Positions 22,801 to 34,636 of a stretch of 64,000 nucleotides of DNA are shown here, piece by piece. The stretch's first letter is position 1; every line of letters begins with the position of its first letter. The DNA lies in contig NMRA01000505.1 in the NCBI GenBank assembly GCA_002633005.1, forward strand, positions 93,615 to 157,614, read 5' to 3'. The translations under genes were made by a program, and so were the position numbers. Origin of the DNA: Phoronis australis. Taxonomy: Eukaryota > Phoronida > Phoronidae. The notes beneath the pieces are model-generated. The model saw only the letters and a program-made list of their open reading frames with translations, ran no database searches and was not told the DNA's origin.

Positions 22801-25800
22801 AATAAACCGGTGTACATTTCGGAAAAGCAGGTAAACAGTTGTCATCTGTGGTAATTTTTATCAGATACTTGTCTGATGTTTACACAAATTAGATCGTTAT
22901 CAGTTTAGCCCAAACAGCGCCCGCAAGAGCGGACCAACAGCGCCCGTATGAGCGGACCAACAGCGCCTGTAAGAAGAGCGGAACAACAGCATCCTATCAC
23001 ATTGCGTACACTTATTACCTCAGTTCCGCGGGTCAACCGGCTAAGACATCTGATTGCAAATCTCAAAGACCACAGTACTAAAAGAATAAGCTAATGATTT
23101 TGTTCTTGTAATTGTTTACCTACCTCTTTTAAACGTTCATGTTACTCACATCGAACTCATTCGCTGGATGACGATTATTCACCTATTTCACGAACGCGGG
23201 GCGCTGCTGTCGTGTTGATCGAAAACGAGGCGCCTTGACAAACATGGCATCGTCCTGCAAGGTGGTGCGGTCAAAAGACTTATCAACGTTACCAAAAATC
23301 AAGTTGTCTGATGTTGAATCGATCTCCAAAAACATACCAATACGCACGGCAACTAGACTTTTACCCTCATCAGACATTCCTCCGTAGTTTTCCCTTTTTT
23401 GGAAAAGTGTGGAAGTCAGGGATTTACCCAGGCTTTTAGTCTTGAAAAATCCTGCTCGCCAGCTGGGCGAGTGCCGGTGTCGCGTGAAATTTCTTCCCCG
23501 TGAAATTTCTTCCCACTCTGACCCTTTTGCGCATGCGCGGTATTGAGGGGAAGTTATTTCACGTCTAAGGCATGAAATTTCTTCCCCCGTGAAATTTCTT
23601 CCCAAATGAAGACGGCAAAGAACAGCTGTAAAATAAGCCTAAAAATATAAATTCACTACGTGTGTGGTAATGTAACGAGTTTAGTCAATTGCCATTGTCA
23701 TGTTAGACATTGGTAAATGAATTATAATTAGATTTACTTCAATTCAGTCGCCGGTCAGTAGGCTTGCGCCCGTATGGCCTATACTTTGCGGGTTGTGATC
23801 ATGCTTTTGTTTGTTTTATTGTACTCTGTAAACTGTATTATGAGCTAATATTACTTATGTTAATAAACCTGTCACCCTCTGTCTCGCTCTCTCTGTCTCT
23901 TTCTCTCTACTTGCGGGGAGGAATCCCGTTAGCTAGGTAGGATCGTGCCCCTCCTGCCGTGGAGTGCATCCGGACCGGGGAGTCCTCTGTTGAAAGGCAA
24001 ATTAAGCTCTTTCAAAAAAGTGACATTCTGTAGACTATATACTTATAATTGATTCATAAGATTAAAATAGTTCTGAATTTCATTTCCTGGTCTGGGCGTC
24101 GCCCGACCTTAGGCCCGTCGCGGTGAAGACGAGTCTTTCGTCGTCACTCCGATCTGCCAGAGTGTTCTTTTTCGCTTGTACTGAATTTCCTTCAAGAATA
24201 TGTTAGAAATACTCGAATGGGTAAAAATACTCGGTTGGGTATATTCCCAGTAAGGCATTATCATTTGTTGTGGTACGTAATAAGTTAAAATAATTGACGC
24301 CCACCTATTTATGACCGATCCCGGAGAAAAACCGTAGGTGTCCTGTGTGAAATAGCGTTCCTACATCATCAAACGCATCTTTCAGAAAAGTCTTACAAAA
24401 ATGTACACTAAAAGAAAACAGAAATTGGAAACCTTGTTTTTTCCAGGAAATTCAGTTCATAAGATTCGGAAAAAGGGAAATTTTCAAAATCGGTTTAGGA
24501 AAGCTCCAGCAAGCGAAATAATTAGCGAGAATCAGGAAACGTATTAAAAACTTTAAGATCATTTTACAAAATCACACGCCGTGGGACAAATGGACCATCA
24601 CAGCTACAATGGGTAAAAATTGTAGTAAAATATTTACACTTTCTTGCTAAGGAAACTGAATTTGCAGATTAAAAATCTTTGAATGCGCCCTGAGCGCGTG
24701 GAGCGCTCCGAAAATGAAGCCGGAGATCAATCCTTGATAAACAAGACTATTTTAGTCTGTTATATTCCATAGTGTTGTATATCAAGGAACTTGCAAATAT
24801 ATATGTAGTATAGGAATTACTTACTTCATGCGGGAANATGTAGGCCCTAGCGCGCGCTTCTTGGCCAAGTTTCGATTCGCGGTTTTTATAATTTTACGTG
24901 TACAAAGCAATCTGGATTCCTGTTGTGGGAGAAAATCTGTACGGGAAAGATACAATATCAATCCCGTTGACCAGTACGCTGCGTCTGTTCGAAGGGCCAG
25001 ACCATATAGTGTGACACTTTCCTCGCACAAGATCAGCAAATCTTTTGCGTTCTTTTTGAAGCACTGCGGAACAGTTTGAAGTGTACAGCCACGGCTAAAT
25101 ACCGACATTTATGATAGGGGCGAGGCTCGTGGTCTACTAGAAATTCCGCGCACAATGATTTTTCAGGACTGTCGGATATTATTGATAAATTGAATACATT
25201 ACTGGAGAATTTTAGAACTTGAGCTTGTTTTTACACAGCGTACACAGTGTAGGAGCCAGACACGACACGATTTCTCTGACTCCCGCAACACAATTTTCCG
25301 TTTCAAATTTCCGACATTTTTCAGATCAACCAGTTCCGACAGGTGCGAGAAGGCGGTAAAGAAATCAAAAACAGTAAAAAAATCGCTGGGAACAAACGGC
25401 ATACCTTTCCGCTGAATCACAGGGTTTTGCGAACGAATATCAATTTTCCCGAATCATCGGTAAGTACTCTTATTGTACGCCTAAGTATTGTTTATAGCTA
25501 CTTTGCGAGTTGGTATGTTCGTAGGTCATATAATCGTCTACAGAATTACATAACGGTCTAGCCTAGATTGTCCATATTGTTTCAGTTTATTACACAAGCT
25601 TACGAGGAACAAAAAGGTTTTAACCTTTGTTAAATTTTAAAAACAATTTTACAGTGAGTTCTTGGTTAGAGAATTAAGAATGACACTATCGGCCCATTCC
25701 GTGCACAGCGCCTTCATGCGGTACAAAACTACCGTAATGTAGTAAAACACACGACAAACAAAATAAAAATTGAGGACTGACCTGGACAACAATGGAGATA

Positions 25801-27545
25801 TGAACGTGTCATGAATGCTAATGATGTGGCACACAGCATTGGTATACATGTACAATGGTTCGTAATACAGTCTTGAAAAGAATTTGAATTTAATGCATTA
25901 ACTTTCTGTCTGAATTTCAGCTTTTAGCCGTGGAAATATTGGAAAGACACAAATCTTAAATTTTTATATGTATTTGCGAACATTATTACTGAAAAAATAT
26001 TTTAAGAAAATTATAAATGGTAGTCGCTCATATTTTATGTATTTGCGAACAACATTAAGTTTGACAATTCGATTACTTCTTTTTAAACATTTTCTCCGAT
26101 TGCCAAGGAGGAGTTGGAGGTCATGCATATAAAGTTTTACTAAAAATCCTTGAATTCAACGACTACAAAAAAGTTTTAACATTTGGTTCTCATTAGCTGC
26201 CGAATGACTTCAGCCAATTACACCTCAGTGAAGTGAACTTTTATCATAGAATTTTGTCTCTATATACCAAACTACACTGTGACTGGTATTCATATCACTC
26301 TCTCACGACTATTACCCGATTTTAGTTTTCCACATATACGACTTTGCGTAATTTGAGCATTTATTTGCGTTAAAGCATGTTTAAGTCTGGGACCCGTTCC
26401 AACAAAACTGACTTAGCCAAGTCAAATCTTAAATTTTAATGAATTTTAAAATTAAAGTGAAATTTGTCTCAAAACCAATCCAAGAAAGAGATCTTAAGTT
26501 TGACTTAAGTGTTTGACATCTGTTTTGTCTGAATTTTGACTAACTTACCGAATGTGGAAGTTTCAAAGTTTGGAGGTTAAGACAAATCTTAAACTTGAGT
26601 CAAAAATGAACTTAACTCAGTTTCTTGGAACAGGCCCCGGGTCATCGCGACACCTGTTGGTCACATCACGTGACCTACTGAACATCAGTCTGAAAAGATT
26701 TCTGCCCCGACCGCCGGACTCGAACCCGTGCAGATACTTTAGTCCACTGAGCCACCGGGACCCCTGGCGAACACAGAAGTCCGATCAGGCTCAGCAGGGG
26801 GCACCCAGTCCATAAACTCATGAGTGTAATCCTACGTGGAAATATAGACCACAAACATTTTAAAGACTTGACTGCACGCCACCTGTCGGCCACATCACGT
26901 GACCTAATGAACATCAATCTGAAAAAATTTCTGCCGACCGGGACTCGAACTCGGAACCTTCTGCCAACCGTGCAGACATTCTGGTCCACTGAGCCATTGG
27001 TTAGCAGAAGGCCCCGGGTTCGAGTCCAGGTGGGGGACATCTTTTCAGACGTATGTTCATAAGGTCACGCGATGAGGCCAACAGGTGGCGTGTAGACCAG
27101 ACTTTGGTGGTGATCTATATTTCCACGCCGGTTTAAGACTTACATATTTATTTATTTGTGTTTTCTCTTCTATTTTCTTACACACAACAAATAAATAAAA
27201 AATCTCAATTTACAAGCAACTAAGTATTGCCATCCTGAAACTGTGTTTGCAAAAAGCTAGTGCCTTCAGTAAACTCCATTGAGGTACTCGTCCATATATG
27301 TATTTAAAAAGATATATTTTGGTACCCAGGGTATATACGGTATAATTCTACTTCTGCCACTAGTACCAGCGAAGTTTGAGTTCAAAGCTTTTGATGTTTA
27401 GAGGTCAATCAGGAGGAGGGCTCAAGAACATTTTTAATCCTTAAAACGAATCTCTTCCACATTACAGAGTCGCACGTGCTCAGTAGAACGGAAGGCTGGA
27501 TACCAATCGAATGTGAAGAAAAAGCATCAGCATTGGAACTTTTAG
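13819..27545 (+). CDS. CA10: Carbonic anhydrase-related protein, CA10/CA11 type, nine exons, 325 aa
   Basis: Exons: 13819-13879, 14852-14905, 16757-16893, 19646-19831, 20382-20477, 21822-21897, 22676-22830, 25325-25459, 27468-27545. All introns are GT-AG and all phases agree, giving 325 aa, against about 328 for vertebrate CA10. Residues 1-20 look like a weak signal peptide. WEKWWTYSDYLSG, then QWGGVNPDWDICSKGK-QSPVN, then FHFGEENGNGSEHTIDG match the family in order. Of the three zinc-binding His of active carbonic anhydrases, the first is Thr123, the second stays His125 and the third is Gln148. The enzyme should therefore be dead, as in CA10/CA11. RTNINF near residue 292 is also a CA10/CA11 mark. 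Cys53 and Cys236 sit where the family disulfide is expected. In vertebrates these are secreted neurexin ligands; that role here is inference. The last exon (SRTC...HWNF) is the least certain. Confidence 0.93.
13962..14209. mobile_element. MITE copy 2, in CARP intron 1
   Basis: This is the same family as 9098-9331, with left end caggatttggaat and right end attccaagccctg. The inside shares tctttaagaggatttc and gcttatttcagttaaa. No clean target duplication remains, so it is the older copy. Confidence 0.8.
14906..16756. other. CARP intron 2
   Basis: The intron is 1.85 kb with donor gtagga and acceptor ttgacag. No hidden gene was recognised in it, and short frames on both strands have no family likeness. 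Confidence 0.7.
16894..19645. other. CARP intron 3
   Basis: The intron is 2.75 kb. A GGCGGATCC-type MITE lies at about 17700-17850. Several scattered CACGTG strings occur (near 18074 and 19349), with no further structure. Confidence 0.7.
17700..17850. mobile_element. GGCGGATCC-type MITE in CARP intron 3
   Basis: The stretch holds ggcaattcgagggtgcgaat and ends with tcctggatccgcccctg. It matches the copy at 11311-11460 over phrases such as acgggcaaaat and ttggctaatactc. Confidence 0.7.
20990..21060. repeat. Short dispersed repeat, CARP intron 5
   Basis: The phrase gacttcttgaagtcattagc, preceded by acgcattttctcgatta, has a diverged relative at 12362-12424 (gacttcttgaaattattagc). Family and class are unknown. 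Confidence 0.5.
22914..22990 (+). repeat. 23-bp tandem repeat, CARP intron 7
   Basis: Three to four units of cagcgcccgtatgagcggac follow exon 7 by about 85 bp. Confidence 0.85.
23483..23612. repeat. gtgaaatttcttcccc motif cluster with GCGCATGCGC
   Basis: Four direct copies of (g)tgaaatttcttccc and one inverted copy (ggggaagttatttcacg, 23547-23563) surround the palindrome gcgcatgcgc at 23530-23539, which matches the NRF1 consensus. A 140-codon open frame on the - strand crosses it but repeats the motif in its peptide and resembles no family known to me. Confidence 0.6.
24837..24837. other. Single ambiguous base
   Basis: One N in otherwise resolved sequence, an assembly or consensus ambiguity inside the HIRAN-like repeat copy. 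Confidence 0.95.
24840..25205 (+). pseudogene. HIRAN-like fragment, copy 2, CARP intron 7
   Basis: The stretch parallels 1120-1480 base by base for about 360 bp (gcgcgcttc, gattcgcggtttttat, acaatatcaatcccgttgac, tgaagtgtacagccacggct). Its reading frame is interrupted soon after NPVDQYAASVRRARPYSVT and by later stops, so it is dead. It lies only about 120 bp before CARP exon 8. Confidence 0.6.
26389..26638. mobile_element. MITE of about 250 bp with imperfect 27-bp TIRs
   Basis: The left end gggacccgttccaacaaaac and the reverse of the right end (ggggcctgttccaagaaact) pair at most positions. The inside is AT-rich and full of 'cttaag / aaatctta' phrases and is non-coding. Confidence 0.7.
26645..27130. 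mobile_element. tRNA-derived SINE cluster, direct and inverted copies
   Basis: Two tRNA-like heads lie on the - strand. The B-box is gggttcgagtcc at 26717-26728 and gttcgagtcc at 26941-26950. The A-box tggctcagtgg is at 26744-26754 and 26986-26996. A further + strand B-box gggttcgagtcc is at 27017-27028. The body phrase cacctgttggtcacatcacg is at 26651-26670, again near 26881, and inverted near 27060-27095. So there are two direct copies and one inverted copy, and the middle and last could fold into a long hairpin in RNA. Confidence 0.8.
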
Positions 27546-28921
27546 CAGAGAAGCCAACGTGATTGGTGGTTTTCAAACAATCTAAAGTAGTAATTAGATT
27601 TTTTCACCAATAGCTCTCTGTATTTTACTTCATGCAATTATTTCCGACTGGGCACACTTGAAAATCAATGTATTCACACAAGTGATCACCCAGTCTTTTA
27701 AAGAAGTTTAAATAAATAAATAGATATATAAACAGTGATCAGAATCGTCACTAATTCACCATGTTGTGACAAATTGTCGCACTCGACACATATTGTCACC
27801 GAGTGCGCCAATATATGCCGTCAACATCGACACCCGTTGTCGCCCGAGCGACACAACGTTTCGAGTACATAAGTTACAACAGCCACTATTTGTCAGACTC
27901 TTGTATCAGGGAAAAGTCAATAAATAAAACATGGTATTATACTAGTGCAAGGAGCTATGAGTGTTGTAACTGAACTGTGTCTCGGACAACTTGTTGTTCC
28001 GTCTTTGTAAACCATAGTACTGCACTATTACAAGGTTAGAGAAACCATAAATCCGCGCTTACTGGCAAAACATATTTTTACTTAAAGATACTATGTCTCT
28101 TTAAAACCGTGAATGTTTAAAGTGCCTTTTAATACTTCCTGGATAACTGTGTGTACGTGTATAATCAGAAAAAGAAACGATTTGTAAATAAATCGCGGTT
28201 TTAAAGAAAACAACACAACTGATACACTTAAAAACAAGTATAAACGTATAGAAAACCCTAGTAATTCCAAATATTACGCAATCGTTAATCAATAGTAAAA
28301 TGAATAAATAATAAAAACTGTGCCTGTTTTCATTAGGGTAACGACGACATATTGCCATACTCACTTTCATAAAAATAGTCTCGCAAAACGAGACTTTTGC
28401 GAGATTGTAATGTTAACTGGTTCTCGGATGGTTTCCGGCACACCGGAAGACCCGGGGTTGTTTGTAAGCTAGTACTTCATTTGAATATTCACAATTTAAT
28501 GAGACATAGCATCTTCAAGCCAACCACGGTTAGCAAAGTGGGCCTTGCCTTGCTCGGTAATAAGCTCAGAAATAATTTCTAGACTTTCAAAGAACTGATA
28601 CACTGTAGGTCATCATTGCTTCTGATGGGTTAGTTTCTTCGCCAAGGCAGTATAGCCGTCAAAGGAATATCTGGCAATTTATTGTTAACTAATTACGAAT
28701 AACATATTATACGACGATGTTCCATTGGAAGAACAAACACACAACTGAAGAAAGTTGATGTGGTTTATGGAGATTTTAATGTTCAAAGGCAGCTAGGCAT
28801 TTTGTCACATAACTGGTCAACCAACGACGTGACAGGAAATCTTTCGAGTTTGGAAGAATTCCATATCGTATAGTAAAGTAGGACCTATACATGGGCGAAG
28901 TGGGCGAAAAGGTGCGCCAGC
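27546..28921. other. CARP 3' flank and intergenic DNA
   Basis: A second (TAAA)n retroposon tail lies at 27688-27725 and offers possible AATAAA signals for CARP. A perfect 10-bp hairpin (tctcgcaaaa, loop cgagac, ttttgcgaga) is at 28379-28404. No gene is seen. Confidence 0.55.
27688..27725 (+). repeat. Retroposon-type 3' tail with (TAAA)n, copy 2
   Basis: The same 30-bp end and AAATAAA run as at 3210-3250, here downstream of the CARP stop. Confidence 0.55.
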
Positions 28922-29103
28922 GGTGCGCAGTTCACAGTGGTGCGCAGTTCACAGCGGTGCGCAGTTCACAGCGGTGCGCAGTTCACAGCGGTTCGCAGTT
29001 CACAGCGGTGCGCAGTTCACACTGAGTGGTGCGCAGTTCACAGTGGTGCGCAGTTCACAGCGGTGCGCAGTTCACAGTGGTGCGCAGTTCACAGTGGTGC
29101 GCC
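28922..29103 (+). repeat. 17-bp minisatellite (gtgcgcagttcacagcg), about eleven units
   Basis: Tandem units gtgcgcagttcacagcg or ...agtgg follow one another. The array sits inside a dispersed repeat whose flanks (gggcgaagtgggcgaaaagg before, ttcgagccccccatatcgaa after) recur at 53448-53560 without the array. Confidence 0.95.
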
Positions 29104-30102
29104 CGGTTTTTTTTAGTCCGCCAACTGTTTTGTTACTAAAAGGTCCACAAAGTTAGAGGGATTCGAGCCCCCCATATCGAACGCTGGGTGCGCGCATGCT
29201 ATAACATGGACATATTTCAGAGTATGTCATGGCATGGGAATAGCGTTTACAAGCCTGCTACTGTACACCGAAACTAGTAGTCTAGGCAAGGGGCTTTAAC
29301 ATGCGCGGTCACTTAGGACATCAATGAAATTTTGGCGACAGCCAGGTACGCCTCAGCCAAGCAGGATTTACTATACTATTACTGCATTTGCAATATGTTG
29401 TTGCGGCGGTTTGAGCTTGGGTCATTTTTTCTACGGTTATCTGTCTTCAAGACAAAATTACGTAACCACTACTTTGATTCCAAACCTTTCATAATTTCTG
29501 AATAACATTCTAGCATTTGCCTGACATCTTAAGTAAAGCGTATAACCCACGGTTAAGAAGCTTTGCCGCATCGGTTTTATCAGCAGTGAAGGGAATGAGC
29601 GATGAAATCACGTCAGAGCAAATGCGACCTGTCACTAAACTTGCAAAAAATTGTCTTGGAATAACAATAATTCCCCTGGAACGTTTCCAGTCAGTTTAAG
29701 CGCGTTCACAAGGACGTCCCAGAAGCCTGGCTTGAGACACACATCAAAGTGTGCGCGACGCGTGAGTCATGTTATGGAAGGTTGTCCTCAGCCAAATGAT
29801 TCTCTTCAGGCCATATTGAGTAGATTGGTAGCAGCATCTGTTTTTGTGTCTCATGATATTTTTTGACAGAACTACGTGACTCGGATTTAAAAAGGCATGT
29901 AACGCGAAAGCTCAAAGATTCCTGACAATATTACCATCTTGCAACAGAGTTATTCACTTTCCAATGTGATGGAATTTTCAGAAAGAATCCCCAAAATCGG
30001 GTTTTTTGAAATACGTGCTCAGGAAAAACTTTGTAGTCACCACAAAGTTTCTAATCTCCCTCTCACTTATGATAAATTCGAGCATGCGCTCACGGTCATT
30101 TG
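29104..30102. other. Intergenic DNA
   Basis: The first 100 bp are the right half of the dispersed repeat with 'ttcgagccccccat' and 'tgggtgcgcgcatgc'. The rest is unrecognised and without gene signals. Confidence 0.45.
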
Positions 30103-30216
30103 ACCCCCCCTCCCAACCTCGCCCCATTCGGTGCTATGCGCATCTAATCGTGCTTTGCACAAATGTTTTCACACAAAGTGTTGGGTCCCCCTTGTGATAT
30201 CCAAGATCCGCCCCTG
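30103..30216. mobile_element. GATCCGCCCCTG-type MITE copy
   Basis: The copy runs from gaccccccctcccaacctcg to caagatccgcccctg. It shares cccattcggtgctatg and the following 90 bp with the copy at 34801-34912. Confidence 0.7.
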
Positions 30217-30605
30217 AGTTTTGAGGCTTCAAAAACGAATTATGGATGTTTGTTTACACTTAAGACAAATTCACCCAACGTCAACTCAAACAACGTTTTA
30301 GTGAAGCCAAGTAAGGCTGATTGATAGCATGAGCCGACCAAACCAAGAGAGAACGTCAGCTACACTCAGCACGATGCTATTTATACTTCCACAACAGAAA
30401 ACTGGGCCAATTTGAGCAGTGCGGGAGACCAAAGAAACCTGAGCGGCTACGTGCACTAGTTGGGTATCAAAATTCGACATATTAGCTTAACGAAAAAGAC
30501 TTTTGTTGACTAGAAAATGGTTGTAACAAAGACTGGTGTACAGTATATGCCTGATGACGTAAAATTAGTCATTTAATTAGTGAGCTTCATTGTCTTTCAC
30601 CGATC
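30217..30605. other. 3' flank of TRPC gene A
   Basis: No gene is seen. An ATTAAA-type polyadenylation signal (tttaat on the + strand at 30572-30577) lies about 30 bp beyond the TRPC A stop, but it is weak evidence. Confidence 0.4.
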
Positions 30606-33600
30606 TCATTGTTGACTACTCGCTTGAGTTGATGGTGCTGATCGTATGTCAGAGGAAATTCTGTCGTGTACACCTAATCTTGCTTCATGAATTTCATTTT
30701 CCAATCCAGCGATATCTTTTATAGTCGGTGATTTGTGTGCATGTTCTTTCTCTTTAGTACGTAAGTACCGCTGAACAAGGCGCGCCATCATCAGTTGGTA
30801 ATCTCCGTCTGTGTTCTCTTGTAACTCATCGTCTTCATCGCCCTCAATAAAACAGAATCTGTTCACGCTGAACCTAGCATCAGGGTCACCACGCACGCGG
30901 AAGGACATCCAACGCACAATTTTGACTATAACCTTTGGATTTGGTATTAAGTTGAACGGTGGTGGTAAAGTGCCTGAAATAGTGAGTTATGGACTGAAGC
31001 ACTGTGATATATGGCGTTCAAATACACCTTCCCATTCAGGTTTAATTTAAAACTAGTTTGGTTATGAGTCATTTGCTTTGCTTGATTAAACCATGGTGAG
31101 CCAAACCATTTTTAATAGTTTACGGAAGATCACCAGGCGTTGGTTTCCCAGGATGAAAGAACACACTTTTGTTACATAACGGTTTATTCGAGCAAAAACT
31201 ATAGGCCAGTATGGAGGTTAACGGGGCATAGGTCATACCCGAATACATGCATTTTTGAAGAAGGACGGAGTTTTAGTGGCAAATTGGAGCTTTTCATTTA
31301 TTGTGTTGGTGTTCTAGCAGGCCGCAAAAATGATTTCAATGCTTACTTACTGTCTGGGATATATTTAAGTTTAAAAATTATTCTCTAAACACGATCCAGT
31401 TGGTAATCAAAGGCCACACATTCAACGGCATAAAGTGTACCTCCTTTTTCGAAGAAACTCAACCACACACGTGTGCGGGCAAACTTCCACTCCATGTCGG
31501 CGTTGTTGGCAACAGAGTGAAAAGAATTCGACATCATGGCGATCAGCATGTTCACCAAAATTATGACGACAATCACGTGATACATGGCGAATAGGAAGTG
31601 GCCAACAGCTGCAGAAAAAAAGTGAAACTGCAGGTGAAGAACAAAATGAAGGCCAGTCATCCCAGCAGCGATTATTTACGCTTAGTTTACAAAATAGTCA
31701 GTAAAGAACAACTCGTCAGTTTAATCGACGTTTATATAGCCGCGTTTTTCGTCAAATTGCTTACCTTGAGTAAAGTCGTGCGAGTTCAGTACAGGATGAG
31801 TCACATTGCCGCCTATAGGCGACAACACTATGTTAACGCTCTCTATTGGTGCCATGCTGAAGACGGCCCAGAACAGCGTGTAAAGGGTGTGTGGGAAGGA
31901 TTCGAACTGGTCTTGTTGCGTCACCTTTATTCCATGTCGATTCACGAACATTTGATTCGTGTAATATTGATATAGTTTATGAAGTCCGATGGCAAATGAT
32001 AATATTACAATGGTGAAAATCGAGAGAAATGTGCCTATATCTTTGAACATGCGGCTAATTGAGATCTCCATCGGTCCGACATGGAATTGTATTTGCAGAG
32101 CGTAAAATAGGTGACCAAAAGCCAAGACACTAGCAATGGCATAGACTCCTTCGGCGACTAAAGACGGATCATAAGCATGCCAAAAACGACGCTCAAGTCT
32201 CAACTGTCCATGCTGGCGAACATCATAGTACGCCCAAATCCATAGACCAAAGGAAACAATATACATGAACAGCATAACTGTTTTGTATACACTCCATTTA
32301 CTTTTATAGTATTGGCGAACCCCGAAAATCCAGGACCTTTTCATTTCCATCCAGAGAAGTCCAATTACATATAACACAATTAACCATTCCAGGCCTGTGT
32401 GAGGAGGACCGCGCGTGTGGTCTTCAGCGTCTAGATAGTTCTGGACAAAAAGTAAAATGAGAAAGGCAACATAAGAAGACATCATTGACAAAAACTTGTT
32501 GATAGGGCTTGAAATTGACCTTGCATAGTTGGAGTATGGAAGACACAAGTAGATCACGGCCATTGCAGGAAGAAGGAACACTCGAGGAAACGCTTTCAGT
32601 GTCTTTTCAAAAACCGTCAGCGTCTTCCAGTCATTCCAGTCTCGCGACCAAGCAGTTCCTATGACCTGCTGAACATTAGGATGAGCCACAAAGTCTTTTT
32701 GTTCTAACTCTACAGCTAATGCCAGACGAGGAAACTCCAGTCGACGCAAATTTCCCACTGAACCTTCTTTTCGCCTTAAAAGAAGCTTCACTTCGTAAGT
32801 TGTTCTCGCTTCGCCAACGAGCTCAACAGCAAACTTTTTACATTGTTTACATAATAGAGTGTAGGGCTTACAAAGTTCTCTTTCAACTTGACTGAGCTCC
32901 TCAAACTCCCTGCTCAACTCGAACGCTGTTAATATGGGATCAGAAGATGATTGGCAAATGTAGGCGGGGCTGGCTAAAGCTTTATAAGCAGTTAATCTTT
33001 TCATTGATTCCCGCAAACTTTCACCAAGCCGATGTTCCCAACATTTTTCTTTACAATAGCAGGAAGGTGGGTGTGGTTTTTCAACGAAGTGACCCCTGTT
33101 TAATAATAGTCGTATGATTTCATAGTCCTGATTGATAGCTGCCAGCATGATTGGATTAAGGTCGGGACTGTAGTCTGGAGACTCCGTGTAACAACTAGCT
33201 CTCTCGTCTTTTCCTTGTTCGGTCAACTTGTTCAGCATTGCAGTCAAGATTCTACAGTCTGCTTTGTCAACCGCATGGAGCACAGAATCTCCAATAATTA
33301 TATTTGGCTGTTTCAGCAATATATGTACCATATCCAAGTTGCCGATGGATACAGCCTTAGTGAGTCCCGTTGCACCAGAATAGTTTTGGCAATTAATGCT
33401 AAATCGTTTCCGCGACGTCAAGAATGATTCAACGTTTTTGACGTCTTCATTCTTTATGAATTCAAAAAAAACTTTCCCCTCCTCCCTTAGTCTCGGTAAT
33501 AATATACTTGGTTGATAGGCAACTAAGTTGCATGTAACATTTTCTCCCATATGCCCCAGAAGAGGAAGAGTGATTTCTTCATCTTCCAACCGCAATAACT

Positions 33601-33628
33601 TCAGTTTCTTCTTTGTTCGCTTCTTCAT
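30606..33628 (-). CDS. TRPC: TRPC-type cation channel A, 799 aa, three exons
   Basis: Exons, read on the - strand: 33628-31765, 31608-31441, 30973-30606 (stop TGA). Both introns (156 and 467 bp) are phase 1 with GT-AG ends. The first exon codes 621 residues. Ankyrin repeats lie at about 55-180, then the TRPC zinc and linker region (PHPPSCYCKEKC, 185-196, followed by the LRESMKRLTAYKALASPAY stretch). Helices S1-S5 run from about 345 to 552 and the pore helix carries LFWAVFSM (585-592). Exon 2 codes S6 (NMLIAMMSNS) and the TRP box EWKFARTRVWLSFF (661-674). Exon 3 opens with TLPPPFNLIPNPK and ends in a coiled-coil-like acidic tail without a PDZ-binding end. TRPC channels are tetrameric Ca2+/Na+ channels opened downstream of phospholipase C. 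The TRPC1/4/5-like wording is inferred. A close paralogue, B, lies 4.9 kb upstream in the same direction. Confidence 0.95.
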
Positions 33629-34636
33629 ATTTCTTCAACAGTTACCACCATAAATTATCAAAGTTATGCAACAGCACGACAATAAACACTACGTTACCAT
33701 AGTTGTAACGGATTCCAGTGTTACTAAGCAACACCAATGGTAAACTTGCGTGGTGGTACAATGAACTTACGTCACGAAAACAATTTACTCAACAATAGCA
33801 AAGAAATAATCTCTATTAGAGTTAACTGTCGCTGAGGCTAAAGATGCATCAAAGTCCTTTCTTCTATAAACGTTTTACGGAAGGGGATACGATGACCTGT
33901 CACCTGTGGACACGACCAAAAATAATAGTCAACGGCTTGCTGTTTTCAGGACCTACATGTACACTTTTGAAAACTGTCAAGGGCTCCCCTCCGACATTGC
34001 AGATGTGCAGTTCGATAAGGAAACAACTAAATATCCAGTATCTTGACGTTCAAATCCTCGATCGTGGCCAGTGCTCAAACTCAAATTCAAAGAAATTTCA
34101 AACCAAAATATAAAACTTGCTCAGATCTAATTTCAAGTTTCAAATTCGGAACACGGCGCAATCGGAACTATGGCTAAGTATAGGCGCTCTCCCGCGATAC
34201 CCCAAGCGACCGGCAGTGGCGCTGGGCACAACGACTCCGTTTCCGTCGTCTGCTCCACTGTGCAATGAAGAAAATCACTTCTATCATTTTTTAAAGAAAA
34301 TGGAATCTGAGTGATGATGAAAAAACAAAAGCTGCTGGTAAGATGTCAATTTTAATCGAAGCCTTAGTGAATCACACAGAAACTTATAATTCTCTCTTTG
34401 TCAAACCTAACTTAAGACGATTTCCAAAGCAATCGTGTCATAATTATTGCCAACACAAAAAACGGATTTGGTCTTTTGGGCAATTGAAGACTATTTTAGA
34501 TACAACAAATTTTTTACGAACTGATATCACAAAATATAAAACATGTAATAAGCATTACAAAAGAAGTAGGTTTCGCGCGCAAACGCTGTGGACCATAAAC
34601 AAGTAGGTGTCTAAGACCGAGTTAGGGGTTAACTCG
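33629..34636. other. Upstream flank of TRPC A
   Basis: The promoter and 5'UTR of TRPC A are expected here; no motif could be fixed. Frames on the + strand at 33844-34606 have no recognisable content. Confidence 0.4.

Larger units (their letters stand above)
25460..27467. other. CARP intron 8, repeat-rich
   Basis: The 2.0-kb last intron carries a MITE (26389-26638) and a SINE cluster (26645-27130). Nothing coding is seen in 25460-26388. Confidence 0.7.

Noticed and set aside
23183-23605. 140-codon - strand frame in CARP intron 7
   Set aside because: It partly repeats the gtgaaatttcttccc motif in its peptide (NFTGEEIS / ISRGRNFT), has no family likeness and no splice or polyadenylation support. 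Kept only as a question in the findings.
26699-26772. Possible tRNA gene
   Set aside because: A- and B-boxes are present, but the arms pair poorly, the same flanks repeat nearby and the body continues as a SINE.
28923-29156. 77-codon frame (RSSQ repeats)
   Set aside because: Produced wholly by the 17-bp minisatellite.
31598-31975. 125-codon + strand frame
   Set aside because: Antisense shadow of TRPC A exon 1, intron 1 and exon 2.
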